Source of the DNA: Gallionellaceae bacterium
GTDB taxonomy: Bacteria; Pseudomonadota; Gammaproteobacteria; Burkholderiales; Gallionellaceae
Assembly (NCBI GenBank): GCA_030646595.1
Contig: JAUSKS010000029.1
Coordinates: forward strand, 1-29,735
DNA: 29,735 bases
Direction: 5' to 3'
The notes below the pieces were generated by a model. That model had not been told where the DNA came from. It did not search any database and saw only the letters and a list, made by a program, of their open reading frames with translations. Positions 1 to 7,260 of this stretch are shown one piece after another (the stretch's first letter is position 1; each line of letters starts with the position of its first letter). The position numbers and the translations under genes were made by a program.

Positions 1-137
1 TGACCCGCCGCTTCCGTCATCACCACCTGCACTTCGATATGTTGTTTAACCAGCAGACGTGTCAGTTCTGCCGCCTTGTAGGCTGCGATGCCGCCAGTAA
101 GACCGAGCACTATGCGTTTTGCCTGGGTTTGTTCCAT
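1..137 (-). CDS. coaBC: Bifunctional phosphopantothenoylcysteine decarboxylase / phosphopantothenate-cysteine ligase, N-terminal fragment
   Basis: Only the first 45 codons are in the window; the gene continues beyond the left edge. The ATG is at 137 on the minus strand. The start reads [20 protein letters not shown], and the glycine-rich [12 protein letters not shown] segment is the hallmark of the flavin-binding CoaC (decarboxylase) domain that opens Dfp/CoaBC proteins. CoaBC makes 4'-phosphopantetheine from phosphopantothenate and cysteine in coenzyme A synthesis. In many proteobacteria coaBC sits close to radC, usually divergently, as here, but with a toxin-antitoxin module in between. A lone CoaC-type flavoprotein (UbiX-like or CoaC only) cannot be excluded from 45 residues, but the radC neighbour favours CoaBC. 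Confidence 0.85.
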   Translation of the reverse strand, partial: MEQTQAKRIVLGLTGGIAAYKAAELTRLLVKQHIEVQVVMTEAAG

Positions 138-150
138 AATGCTGTGTATC

Positions 151-182
151 TTAACACGGGGGTAATTTAACTGGGATATAAT
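151..182 (+). promoter_or_regulatory. Candidate sigma-70 promoter of the toxin-antitoxin operon
   Basis: A perfect -10 hexamer TATAAT lies at 177-182. The best upstream -35 candidate, TTAACA at 151-156, has a long 20-bp spacer, so the -35 assignment is weak. The -10 sits 34 bp before the antitoxin ATG at 217, which would give a short leader of about 25 nt. The same 79-bp gap must also hold the promoter of the divergent coaBC. Confidence 0.5.
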
Positions 183-183
183 C

Positions 184-203
184 AATTCTAGCCAACCAGA
201 ATT
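184..203. promoter_or_regulatory. Operator-like palindrome for toxin-antitoxin autoregulation
   Basis: AATTCTAG (184-191) and CCAGAATT (196-203) form an inverted repeat matching at 7 of 8 positions around the spacer ccaa. It lies just downstream of the TATAAT box and directly upstream of the Shine-Dalgarno GAGGAT (205-210). Type II antitoxins such as Phd normally repress their own operon by binding palindromes overlapping the promoter, so this is the natural operator candidate. No binding data can be read from the sequence. Confidence 0.45.
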
Positions 204-216
204 TGAGGATATAAAA

Positions 217-429
217 ATGCGTTCAGTGGGAATTTTTGAAGTGAAAACCAAGCTTTCTGAGCTATTGCGATCGGGCGAGCCGATAGAAATTACCAGCCAT
301 AAAAAGAGTGTTGCAGTACTGTACCCGAAGCCGGTATCCAAGGGTCCTGCGCAAGTGAAGAAAGATATTAAAGCCATTAATCAGGCTGACCAGCAAGATA
401 ACACTGCTGACATGGGCGATTATGTATGA
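217..429 (+). CDS. Phd/YefM-family antitoxin
   Basis: A 70-residue protein whose N-terminal half follows the Phd/YefM pattern: a short strand ([14 protein letters not shown]) with the KTKLSELL helix, then [17 protein letters not shown], the DNA-binding dimer fold. The polar tail (about residues 45-70, rich in D, Q and N) is expected to be disordered and to wrap the toxin. The start is supported by GAGGAT six bases upstream. The stop overlaps the toxin start in an ATGA tetranucleotide (426-429), the usual translational coupling of antitoxin-first modules. The role would be to neutralise the downstream PemK/MazF-like toxin and repress the operon. Family assignment is by motif reading and the exact subfamily is uncertain. 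Confidence 0.8.
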   Translation: MRSVGIFEVKTKLSELLRSGEPIEITSHKKSVAVLYPKPVSKGPAQVKKDIKAINQADQQDNTADMGDYV

Positions 430-761
430 GTCTGTTTAAGCGCGGCGATATTGTGCTGTGTGCAGACGGGCGTGGCGATTACACCGGCAAGCCGCGCCCT
501 GTGGTGATTGTGCAAAATTCGGATTATTTGGATGGGTTGGAAAGTGTCACGATTTGCCCGATGACCCGTGTGTTAAGTGCGGCAAGCGTGAGGGTGCGGA
601 TCAAGGCAAATGTCGCTACGGGCTTAAAAGAGCCATCTGATGTAGAGACCGATAAAATTACCACCGTCCGCGTTACCAGGTTGACAACTAAAATTGGTGC
701 AATTGCTGAGAAAGAGTTGGATAAAATCAATCATGCACTGCGCATTTGGTTGGATTTGTAA
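426..761 (+). CDS. PemK/MazF-family mRNA interferase toxin
   Basis: A 111-residue protein of typical MazF/PemK length. The N-terminus KRGDIVLC, then KPRPVVIVQN and SVTICPMTR, matches the PemK/MazF SH3-like barrel: the Arg of KPRPVVI and the Thr of CPMT correspond to the catalytic Arg/Thr pair of the family. Known members are ribosome-independent endoribonucleases cutting at short RNA motifs; the cleavage site cannot be predicted here. Translation is coupled to the antitoxin through an ATGA overlap. Pairing a Phd/YefM-like antitoxin with a MazF-like toxin differs from the canonical MazE or PemI partner. The 3' end lies in a small hairpin. Confidence 0.85.
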   Translation: MSLFKRGDIVLCADGRGDYTGKPRPVVIVQNSDYLDGLESVTICPMTRVLSAASVRVRIKANVATGLKEPSDVETDKITTVRVTRLTTKIGAIAEKELDKINHALRIWLDL

Positions 762-778
762 TCCTGATTAGGGATTAC
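758..778 (+). terminator. Hairpin over the toxin stop codon (weak terminator candidate)
   Basis: GTAATCC (758-764) and GGATTAC (772-778) form a perfect 7-bp stem with a 7-nt loop. It contains the TAA stop of the toxin and ends 19 bases before the radC start. There is no run of T after it, so an intrinsic terminator is doubtful; it may instead be an mRNA-stabilising stem or an operator for radC. Confidence 0.3.
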
Positions 779-797
779 ACACTAATCGTTCGACATC

Positions 798-1472
798 ATG
801 GGAATTAATAATTGGCCACAAGGGGAGCGTCCCCGCGAAAAATTGCTACAGAAGGGTGCCAGCGCACTGTCTGATGCTGAACTGCTGGCGATCTTTCTGC
901 GTACTGGCGTAAGCGGCAAAAGCGCGGTTGATCTGGCGCGCGAGCTGGTTAGTCGATTTGGTAATTTGACTGCATTGTTCGCCGCCAGCCAGAAAGATTT
1001 CTGCGAGATTCATGGCATGGGGCAAGCCAAATATGTGCAGTTGCAGGCGGTGTTGGAAATGTCGCGGCGCGCTTTGCGCGAGGAAATGAGTGCGGGCGAT
1101 GCGTTAAATTCACCGGGTGCAGTGCGTGATTATTTGCAATTGTTGTTGCGTGGGCGCGAGCAGGAAGTATTTATGGTAATTTTTCTCGATTCGCAACACC
1201 GCGTGATGGCTGCGGAAGAAATGTTCCACGGTACGCTTACACAAACCAGCGTGTATCCGCGCGAAGTGGTCAAGCGCGCATTGCATCACAATACGGCTGC
1301 GGTTATTCTGGCGCACAATCACCCTTCCGGCGTGGCCGAACCGAGCCAGTCTGACCGTGTGCTGACCGATGCGCTGAAGCAGGCGCTGGCCTTGGTGGAT
1401 GTGCGAGTGCTGGATCATTTTATTGTGGCGGGGGCAGGGTGTTTGTCGTTCGCAGAGCGGGGCATGATATGA
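798..1472 (+). CDS. radC: RadC/MPN-domain DNA repair protein
   Basis: A 224-residue protein, the normal size for RadC. The N-terminal helix-hairpin-helix part shows the family signature [27 protein letters not shown]. The C-terminal JAB/MPN domain carries the metal-binding motif [14 protein letters not shown] near residues 173-186. RadC is conserved and linked by name to DNA repair, but its biochemical role remains unsettled. The ATG at 798 gives the standard MGINNWP start, although no strong Shine-Dalgarno precedes it. Only 12 bases separate it from coq7, so the two are probably co-transcribed. Confidence 0.95.
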   Translation: MGINNWPQGERPREKLLQKGASALSDAELLAIFLRTGVSGKSAVDLARELVSRFGNLTALFAASQKDFCEIHGMGQAKYVQLQAVLEMSRRALREEMSAGDALNSPGAVRDYLQLLLRGREQEVFMVIFLDSQHRVMAAEEMFHGTLTQTSVYPREVVKRALHHNTAAVILAHNHPSGVAEPSQSDRVLTDALKQALALVDVRVLDHFIVAGAGCLSFAERGMI

Positions 1473-1484
1473 GGAGTAAGGAAG

Positions 1485-2111
1485 ATGTTTGATCTGGATA
1501 AATTGATAGTCGAATTTGATCAGGGTTTGCGTACCCTGTTTGCCAAGGCGCACAGCACGCGTCCTGCGCCGGATGCGGGTATGCCAGAAGCAAAGCTGCA
1601 AGCAAGAGAAAAAAAAATGGCGGCGGCACTGATGCGGGTGAATCATAGCGGCGAGGTGTGCGCGCAGGCTTTGTATCGTGGCCAAGCCTTGACTGCCGGC
1701 AATGCTGAGGTGCAGAAAAAATTGAATCAGGCAGCACAGGAAGAGACCGAGCATCTGGCCTGGACTGCGCGGCGGGTGCAGGATTTAGGTGGGCATTTGA
1801 GTCTGCTTAATCCGCTGTGGTATGGCGGCTCTTTTGCCTTGGGTGTACTGGCAGGGAAGCTGGGCGATCAATGGAATCTGGGATTTCTGGCAGAGACTGA
1901 GCGCCAGGTGGAGGCGCATTTGCATAGCCATCTTGGGCGTTTGCCGCAGCAAGATGAAAAAAGCCGGGCCATCGTGGCGCAGATGGTGGTGGATGAAACC
2001 CGGCATGGTGAGATGGCCACTGAGCTGGGTGGCGCAGAGTTGCCTGCGCCGGTTAAGTTGGCGATGAAGGCGAGTGCCAAGGTGATGACAGGGACAGCTT
2101 ACTGGGTGTAA
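1485..2111 (+). CDS. coq7: Ubiquinone biosynthesis hydroxylase (demethoxyubiquinone hydroxylase, Coq7 family)
   Basis: A 208-residue di-iron carboxylate protein. The ligand pattern of Coq7 is visible: Glu in [14 protein letters not shown], Glu in ETERQVEAH, and DETRH near the C-terminus, i.e. the two E/ExxH half-sites. The enzyme hydroxylates C6 of the demethoxylated quinone ring in aerobic ubiquinone synthesis, and the protein is membrane-associated. Many Betaproteobacteria use this non-flavin enzyme where Escherichia coli uses UbiF. A good Shine-Dalgarno (GAGGAG at 1471-1476) supports the ATG. It follows radC by 12 bases. Downstream lies a double palindrome rather than a classic terminator. 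Confidence 0.95.
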   Translation: MFDLDKLIVEFDQGLRTLFAKAHSTRPAPDAGMPEAKLQAREKKMAAALMRVNHSGEVCAQALYRGQALTAGNAEVQKKLNQAAQEETEHLAWTARRVQDLGGHLSLLNPLWYGGSFALGVLAGKLGDQWNLGFLAETERQVEAHLHSHLGRLPQQDEKSRAIVAQMVVDETRHGEMATELGGAELPAPVKLAMKASAKVMTGTAYWV

Positions 2112-2146
2112 TTCCAGTTCCAACTTTATTAATGCCTCAATCCTGC

Positions 2147-2224
2147 TCCCTCATTCCAACCCTTCTCCCAGTGGGAGAAGGGCTTTGCAACCCTCTCCCT
2201 CCGGGAGAGGGCTAGGGTGAGGGA
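2147..2224. repeat. Double-headed REP-like palindromic element
   Basis: Two strong hairpins sit side by side: CCCTTCTCCC (2160-2169) with GGGAGAAGGG (2173-2182), and CCCTCTCCC (2191-2199) with GGGAGAGGG (2203-2211). In addition, the left arm 2147-2169 and the right arm 2203-2224 (GGGAGAGGG, then CTAGGGTGAGGGA) are imperfect inverted copies of each other, so the element is one large inverted repeat built from two REP-like heads. Such C/G-rich CTCTCCC...GGGAGAGGG repeats are, to my recollection, widespread in proteobacterial intergenic DNA. Placed between convergent coq7 and the YdcF-like gene, it may also end transcription from both sides. Confidence 0.8.
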
Positions 2225-2264
2225 ACAATCTGGCATTATTAAAATGAGAATGGATAAGCGTCGC

Positions 2265-3011
2265 TTACAGAATTTGATACCACAGCAGACCCAGTATCTC
2301 ATGCACAAAAATCTTGCTGTTGCGTAATCCTTCTGCGCGGGGAAGAAAGCTCAGCACATTAGTCTGGTAGCGCGTGGTAAAGGCGGTCGGCGTGGCCACA
2401 ACTTCAAATCCGGCAGCCCGGAAGAGTTGAGCAGCGCGTCGCATATGCCAGGCGTGGGTGACCAGATAGATACGTTTGATGCCAGCTTGCTGCAACACGG
2501 GGTAACTAAAACGCGCATTTTGTAACGTATTTACGGAAGCCTCTTCAGTCCAGCGTACCGGGATATTGAATTCCTGTTGTAACACGGTTTTCATTTGTTG
2601 CGCCTCGGATAAGGCGTTCTCCAGCGGTGTACCCCCGGTAACTAATATTGGTTTGCCCGTTTCACGTTGCAGCTTGGCGGCATAACGCAGGCGCATTAAA
2701 GCCGCATCGCTCACGGTATCTGTGCCATATTCAACCGCATTAAAATACGTACCCCCACCTAATACGACAATGGCATCAGCAGGCTGAGCATGCGTATCCA
2801 GCGCGGTGGGTGGGCCTTCCAGCCAGTGCAGCGCGCCTTCGGCAAAATAGGGCGTGGCACACAGCCATAGCAAGAGCAGGGCGCTGGTGAGCAGGCCCCG
2901 TCCCCAGCGCGGATACCAGCGGCCTATACCCAGCCCTATGCCAGCCAGCAGCAGCAAGCTCAGGGGTGGCATTAGTAGCGTACTGATTAAATTGGTAACG
3001 AACCAGGACAT
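2265..3011 (-). CDS. YdcF/ElyC-family (DUF218) membrane protein
   Basis: A 248-residue protein with two hydrophobic segments (about residues 5-27 and 38-55) followed by a DUF218 domain. The domain shows the family signposts ADAIVVLGGG near residue 80, PILVTGG, the acidic SEAQQM segment, and YLVTHAWHMRRA. Characterised relatives (ElyC, SanA) act in envelope integrity and lipid-carrier-dependent peptidoglycan or enterobacterial-common-antigen metabolism; the reaction is not firmly known. It starts 14 bases after the stop of the EAL-CBS-GGDEF gene, so the two are likely one transcript. No Shine-Dalgarno is evident in front of the ATG. Confidence 0.85.
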   Translation of the reverse strand: MSWFVTNLISTLLMPPLSLLLLAGIGLGIGRWYPRWGRGLLTSALLLLWLCATPYFAEGALHWLEGPPTALDTHAQPADAIVVLGGGTYFNAVEYGTDTVSDAALMRLRYAAKLQRETGKPILVTGGTPLENALSEAQQMKTVLQQEFNIPVRWTEEASVNTLQNARFSYPVLQQAGIKRIYLVTHAWHMRRAAQLFRAAGFEVVATPTAFTTRYQTNVLSFLPRAEGLRNSKIFVHEILGLLWYQIL

Positions 3012-3025
3012 TTAGGAGCAGAAAA

Positions 3026-4909
3026 TTATTGAAGTAAGCCAGGTTTATCCCGCTGCTGCATGGTTTGAGCCGTTCCTCTTTTTTCAATAAACAGGCTGTT
3101 GCCTATAATGCGTTTGGCCATACGCTTGGCTTCGGTAGCAGCTGCCGAGACTTCGTGGTGGGAATTGAATTGCCCGGGCAGGATGCACACTGCGCCTATG
3201 GATAAAGAAGGGAGTGGATGGAATACCTTGTTGCCATGTCGGTCTTCAATAGTGTATCCCCCGGCCGCACGATGGGCTTCGGTAAAGAGTAGCGCAGAAG
3301 CTTGGGCAAAGGATTCCAATGCTTGCTGGCAGCGCCGTTCCCAATCTACGCTTTGCTTTAGCAGAATGAAATCGTCACCGCCGATGTGTCCCAGAAAATC
3401 CAGTTTGGCATCACATACCCAGCTCAATATGCGCGCAGTCAACTGAATAATCTCATCGCCTTTGCGGTAACCATAGACATCGTTAAATTGTTTGAAGTTG
3501 TCCAGATCACAATAACAGGCATAAAAAGGCGTGGCTGCCTGTAGCAGCCGTTCGGTATGTTCATTGATGGGGACATTGCCGGGCAGCAGGGTCAGTGGAT
3601 TGGCATAACGTGCAGCTTCGATCTGCATCTGGGTAATGGCTTGCAGCAAGTCTTGCCCGGTAGCCAGGCCGACATAGCGGCCTTGCTCGGTAATGATGAA
3701 GCCATCGAGATAATGCTGGTTTGCAGATTTGGAGAGAGTGTGGCTAATCTCCAACAGGGGAGTATTGATATCTACGAGAAGTGGGTGCTCATGCATGACG
3801 ACTTTACAAGCTTGTTTGGCCATGAACAGGCGTTTGAACCGTTGTGTGTAGCGCTCGATAAAGCGGTAACGATTTATCAGCCCAACTGGCAGTCCCTGCT
3901 CTACTACAGGTAGGGCATGCAACCCTGTGTCTTGCATGAAGCGGGAAAATACCCGGCTATTCGGTGTGCTTGGCAGGACAGGCTCCACGGGTGATAGTAG
4001 TTTCTGTGCTGTGATATTACGGCTGGTGAGCAGGTTGTTATCGGGATAAACCACAATGGCTGAGCTATTGATTACCCGGCTGGCATCGGCGGAAATAAAT
4101 AACAGGGGGGCCGCAGTAGAACGGGCAATGAAATAACCCTGGCCAAAGATAATGCCGATGTCGCGAATGATCATCAACTCTGCTTCAGTTTCAATTCCTT
4201 CAGCAATAACATGAGTACCCGCGCTGTCGGCTATTTGCTGGATGGATTTCAGGAACTGCAACTTCATCGGGTCAGTATTGACCCCTTGCACAAAGTGCAT
4301 ATCAATCTTGACGAATTCAGGGCGCAACTCGGACCATAAGCGCAAGCTGGAAAACCCTTCACCCAAATCATCAATGGCGATCTTGAAGCCCATGCTGCGA
4401 TAATGCAGCAAGGCATTGCGCATGGCCTGAAAATCCTCGGTCGGCTGGTTTTCGGTAATTTCAATAATGACCTGTTCCGGCAATATGCCCAGTTTGTCCA
4501 TATATTCGATGGTCTGGCCGTTCTTGAAGCCGGGGTCGGATAAAATTTCGGGGCTGATATTGAGGAACAGCTTGCCCGGCAAGTTTAGCCGCGCATAACA
4601 TTCCAGCACGATTTGGCGGCACAGCATTTCGATTTCCAACGATAGCCCGCAACGCTTGGCTGCATTAAACAGGCTGGAAGGAAGGTGTAGCGGGCCGTCT
4701 GCCGGACCGCGGATCAAGCCTTCAAAGCCCAATAGCTCACCACTTTTCAGATTAAGTATGGGTTGAAACTGGGCCGTCAGCTTGCGTTGTTCCAGTATTG
4801 CATGGATCAGCCCCATGATGGAACCTTGTGCGGTATCGGTATGTGCAGGACCCGCCAGAGGCTGGTCTTCAGGATTGATAGAAAATTGGATAGGCTGGTC
4901 TGACGGCAT
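3026..4909 (-). CDS. EAL-CBS-GGDEF cyclic-di-GMP signalling protein
   Basis: A 627-residue protein without a signal peptide or obvious membrane segment. The N-terminal EAL domain (about residues 35-275) has an EGL variant of the signature (GFEGLIRG, Glu63) and keeps the other catalytic signposts: LNISPE, IEITEN, IDDLGEGFSSL, KID, AEGIE and GQGY, so phosphodiesterase activity is plausible. Residues about 285-430 look like a CBS-domain pair, which could sense a nucleotide. The C-terminal GGDEF domain (about 445-605) has HIGGDDF at about 508-514, an acceptable active site. The RxxD inhibitory site is absent, since the matching position reads AKLD. EAL before GGDEF is the reverse of the commonest order. 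It is co-directional with the YdcF-like gene 14 bases downstream. Confidence 0.9.
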   Translation of the reverse strand: MPSDQPIQFSINPEDQPLAGPAHTDTAQGSIMGLIHAILEQRKLTAQFQPILNLKSGELLGFEGLIRGPADGPLHLPSSLFNAAKRCGLSLEIEMLCRQIVLECYARLNLPGKLFLNISPEILSDPGFKNGQTIEYMDKLGILPEQVIIEITENQPTEDFQAMRNALLHYRSMGFKIAIDDLGEGFSSLRLWSELRPEFVKIDMHFVQGVNTDPMKLQFLKSIQQIADSAGTHVIAEGIETEAELMIIRDIGIIFGQGYFIARSTAAPLLFISADASRVINSSAIVVYPDNNLLTSRNITAQKLLSPVEPVLPSTPNSRVFSRFMQDTGLHALPVVEQGLPVGLINRYRFIERYTQRFKRLFMAKQACKVVMHEHPLLVDINTPLLEISHTLSKSANQHYLDGFIITEQGRYVGLATGQDLLQAITQMQIEAARYANPLTLLPGNVPINEHTERLLQAATPFYACYCDLDNFKQFNDVYGYRKGDEIIQLTARILSWVCDAKLDFLGHIGGDDFILLKQSVDWERRCQQALESFAQASALLFTEAHRAAGGYTIEDRHGNKVFHPLPSLSIGAVCILPGQFNSHHEVSAAATEAKRMAKRIIGNSLFIEKRGTAQTMQQRDKPGLLQ

Positions 4910-5043
4910 ATAAAAATAGTTTAGTGTTCATCCACATTGAAACAATAGCATGCTCTGTTACAACTGAGTAGTCTCTTAAGTGAAGGTAATTTTTAGTGGT
5001 AGTGCCGCCGAGGTACTGAGGCAGTCTGACGCATAATTCCGGG

Positions 5044-5073
5044 TTTGACAGGGGCAGGTGTGTCGCGTAGAAT
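5044..5073 (+). promoter_or_regulatory. Strong sigma-70-type promoter of rplM-rpsI
   Basis: A perfect -35 TTGACA (5044-5049) and a near-consensus -10 TAGAAT (5068-5073) are separated by 18 bp. The expected transcription start near 5080 leaves a leader of about 35 nt before the rplM ATG at 5115. This is the best promoter match in the window and fits a highly expressed ribosomal protein operon. Confidence 0.85.
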
Positions 5074-5114
5074 CCGCCCCCTTTGTAGCCATTAAGATTC
5101 TTTTTAGAGACGCC

Positions 5115-5552
5115 ATGAAAACATTTTCTGCCAAGGCACACGAAGTTCAGCACGACTGGTACTTAGTGGATGCCGCCGACAAAATTCTGGGCCGTTTGGC
5201 CAGCCAGATCGCGGCTCGCCTGCGCGGCAAGCATAAAGCCATCTATACCCCGCATGTGGACACTGGTGATTTTATCATCGTGGTTAATGCGCAAAAATTG
5301 CGCGTGACCGGTAACAAGACGGAAGCCAAGCTTTATCATCGCCACACCACTTATCCGGGCGGGCTGTACACCACCAATTTTGCCAAGCTGCAAGATCGCC
5401 ATCCTGACCGCGTGTTGCAAAAAGCAGTCAAAGGCATGTTGCCCAAAGGCCCGCTGGGTTATGCCATGCTGCGCAAGCTGAAGATATACGGTGGCGCAGA
5501 GCATCCGCATGCGGCGCAGCAACCCAAACCCATTGATCTAGTGAAAGCATAA
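5115..5552 (+). CDS. rplM: Large ribosomal subunit protein uL13
   Basis: A 145-residue protein, close to the 142 of Escherichia coli L13. Signature segments are visible: [53 protein letters not shown], and the C-terminal [25 protein letters not shown]. It is an early-assembling 50S protein. The ATG at 5115 gives the conserved N-terminus. An in-frame ATG at 5058 would lie upstream of the promoter's -10 and is rejected. Only two bases separate its stop from rpsI, the universal partner. Confidence 0.98.
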   Translation: MKTFSAKAHEVQHDWYLVDAADKILGRLASQIAARLRGKHKAIYTPHVDTGDFIIVVNAQKLRVTGNKTEAKLYHRHTTYPGGLYTTNFAKLQDRHPDRVLQKAVKGMLPKGPLGYAMLRKLKIYGGAEHPHAAQQPKPIDLVKA

Positions 5553-5554
5553 AC

Positions 5555-5947
5555 ATGAGCGTGACATACAATTATGGAACTGGCCGCCGCAAAAGTGCAG
5601 TAGCGCGCGTGTTCATCAAGCTGGGCAAGGGCGATATCATGGTGAACGACAAACCGCTAGATGTGTTTTTCTCGCGCGAAACGGGTCGCATGGTGGTACG
5701 CCAGCCGCTGGAATTAACTGAAACGCAGCATAAATTTGACATCATGGTGAATGTATTCGGCGGTGGTGAATCAGGCCAGGCCGGTGCAGTTCGTCATGGT
5801 ATTACCCGTGCCTTGATCGATTTTGATGCCACCTTGAAGCCGGTGTTGAGTAAAGCAGGGCTGGTGACACGCGATGCGCGTGAAGTAGAACGTAAAAAAG
5901 TCGGTTTGCGCAAGGCGCGCCGCCGCAAGCAGTTCTCCAAGCGTTAA
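5555..5947 (+). CDS. rpsI: Small ribosomal subunit protein uS9
   Basis: A 130-residue protein of exactly the usual S9 length. It has the conserved [14 protein letters not shown] start, the [15 protein letters not shown] core, and the basic C-terminus [10 protein letters not shown] whose last residues reach the P-site tRNA. It follows rplM after two bases with hardly any Shine-Dalgarno, suggesting translational coupling. A strong intrinsic terminator begins 20 bases after its stop. Confidence 0.98.
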   Translation: MSVTYNYGTGRRKSAVARVFIKLGKGDIMVNDKPLDVFFSRETGRMVVRQPLELTETQHKFDIMVNVFGGGESGQAGAVRHGITRALIDFDATLKPVLSKAGLVTRDAREVERKKVGLRKARRRKQFSKR

Positions 5948-5966
5948 GCTTGTTGAACCGTGCAAG

Positions 5967-5991
5967 AAAAGCCGCCTTTGGGCGGCTTTTT
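5967..5991 (+). terminator. Intrinsic terminator of rplM-rpsI
   Basis: AAAAGCCGCC (5967-5976), loop TTTG, and GGCGGCTTTT (5981-5990) followed by a further T form a GC-rich hairpin with a T tract. The A/T flanks are symmetrical, so it could also act on antisense transcripts. Confidence 0.9.
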
Positions 5992-6033
5992 CATTGTATG
6001 ATTTGGTCAGGAATGCGGAAGTTAAAACCTTGA

Positions 6034-6231
6034 GGGCATCTCTAAAAATTCAGAGTTCGCCCAAATGCCCCACAAGGGGACGCCGATCCACTACGGGCAA
6101 AATCAGCCCGTGTGGAATCGTCAGCAAGGCGCGGAAAAAATTTCGTAGCGCCGCATATGTAGTATATGTAAGCAAGAAATTTTTTCCGCAACGCAGCAGT
6201 TGGGATGAAATGTGGATTTTTAGAGGTGTCC
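6034..6231. mobile_element. MITE-like element with terminal inverted repeats (198 bp, non-coding)
   Basis: The left end GGGCATCTCTAAAAATTC (6034-6051) is matched in inverted orientation by the right end at 6212-6231, whose complement reads GGACACCTCTAAAAATCC. The shared core is CTCTAAAAAT. Inside are a perfect 14-bp inverted repeat, GCGGAAAAAATTTC (6131-6144) with GAAATTTTTTCCGC (6176-6189), a stem ACGGGC/GCCCGT (6094-6099 with 6106-6111 approximately) and a small CCCC/GGGG hairpin near 6068-6079. No transposase is encoded. Ends plus internal palindromes suggest a miniature inverted-repeat element mobilised in trans. No clear target-site duplication was recognised. The right end abuts the argC start and carries its AGAGGTG. 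Confidence 0.65.
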
Positions 6232-7260
6232 TTGATTAAAGTGGGTATTGTAGGCGGCACGGGTTACACCGGAGTCGAGCTGTTAAGGCTGCTGGCAGCG
6301 CATCCGGAGGTGGAGCTACGTACCATTACCTCGCGTGCTGATGCGGGAATAGCGGTCAGCACCATGTTCCCCAGTTTGCGCGGCCATGTCGAGCTAGGCT
6401 TCGTTCACCCTGATCAGGCGCATCTTGAGCAATGTGATCTAGTATTTTTTGCCACGCCGAATGGCATTGCCATGCAGCAAGCACGCTCTTTGCTGGAGGC
6501 GGGTGTCAGGGTGATTGATTTAGCCGCCGATTTCCGTTTGCAGGATGTCGAAGTATGGAAAAAATGGTATGGCATGGAGCACGCCTGCCCTGATTTAATT
6601 GGCAAAGCGGTCTACGGCTTGCCAGAAATTAACCGCGAGCGGATTAAACAGGCGCGACTGGTGGCTAACCCAGGCTGTTACCCGACTGCGGTGCAGCTAG
6701 GCTTTATTCCCTTGCTGGAAGCAGGATTGATAGAGTGTGGCAGCTTGATTGCCGATGCCAAATCAGGTGTGTCCGGTGCAGGACGCAAGGCAGAACTGCC
6801 TATTATGCTGGCCGAGGCAGCCGATAATTTCAAGGCTTATGGGGTGTCAGGTCATCGGCATTTGCCCGAAATCAAACAGGGGCTCGCTCAAGCGGCAAAA
6901 CAGGAGATAGGCCTAACTTTCGTACCGCACTTGGTACCCATGATACGGGGTATTCACGCCACTTTGTATGCGCGTCTCAAGCGCGATGCAGATGTGCAAG
7001 CGTTGTATGAACAGCGTTACAAGCACGAGGTGTTCGTGGATGTGATGCCTGCGGGTAGCCATCCGGAAACTCGTTCAGTGCGGGGTGCCAATGGTTGCCG
7101 TATTGCTGTGCACAGGCCACAGCAGGGGGATACCGTGGTGGTGCTGGCGGTGATAGATAATCTGGTCAAGGGCGCGGCGGGGCAAGCCGTGCAAAATATG
7201 AATATCATGTTTGGTCTGCCTGAAACGATGGCCTTAACCCATATTCCATTGTCGCCATAA
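6232..7260 (+). CDS. argC: N-acetyl-gamma-glutamyl-phosphate reductase
   Basis: The enzyme reduces N-acetylglutamyl phosphate to the semialdehyde with NADPH in arginine synthesis. The Rossmann motif [19 protein letters not shown] opens the protein. The catalytic Cys is in NPGCYPT (Cys149) and the catalytic His in SGHRH (His208). Length from the TTG at 6232 is 342 residues, typical for the long-type ArgC. That TTG gives the family N-terminus MIKVGIVGG, with AGAGGTG just upstream. An in-frame ATG at 6205 would add nine residues (MKCGFLEVS) encoded by the right end of the MITE-like element, and is less likely. The stop overlaps the next gene as TAATG. Confidence 0.93.
   Translation: MIKVGIVGGTGYTGVELLRLLAAHPEVELRTITSRADAGIAVSTMFPSLRGHVELGFVHPDQAHLEQCDLVFFATPNGIAMQQARSLLEAGVRVIDLAADFRLQDVEVWKKWYGMEHACPDLIGKAVYGLPEINRERIKQARLVANPGCYPTAVQLGFIPLLEAGLIECGSLIADAKSGVSGAGRKAELPIMLAEAADNFKAYGVSGHRHLPEIKQGLAQAAKQEIGLTFVPHLVPMIRGIHATLYARLKRDADVQALYEQRYKHEVFVDVMPAGSHPETRSVRGANGCRIAVHRPQQGDTVVVLAVIDNLVKGAAGQAVQNMNIMFGLPETMALTHIPLSP

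Noticed and set aside
1110..1754. 214-codon minus-strand frame opposite radC and coq7
   Set aside because: It is antisense to two clearly recognisable genes and its translation (His-, Cys- and Arg-rich) has no family pattern.
2147..2224. CRISPR-like repeat array
   Set aside because: There are only two inverted heads, with no regular direct repeats or spacers; a REP-like palindrome explains it.
5058..5114. Upstream in-frame extension of rplM from an ATG at 5058
   Set aside because: It starts before the -10 box of the strong promoter at 5044-5073 and adds 19 residues absent from L13 proteins.
5994..6239. 81-codon frame running through the MITE-like element
   Set aside because: It lies on palindromic non-coding DNA, shows no protein motif and has no Shine-Dalgarno.
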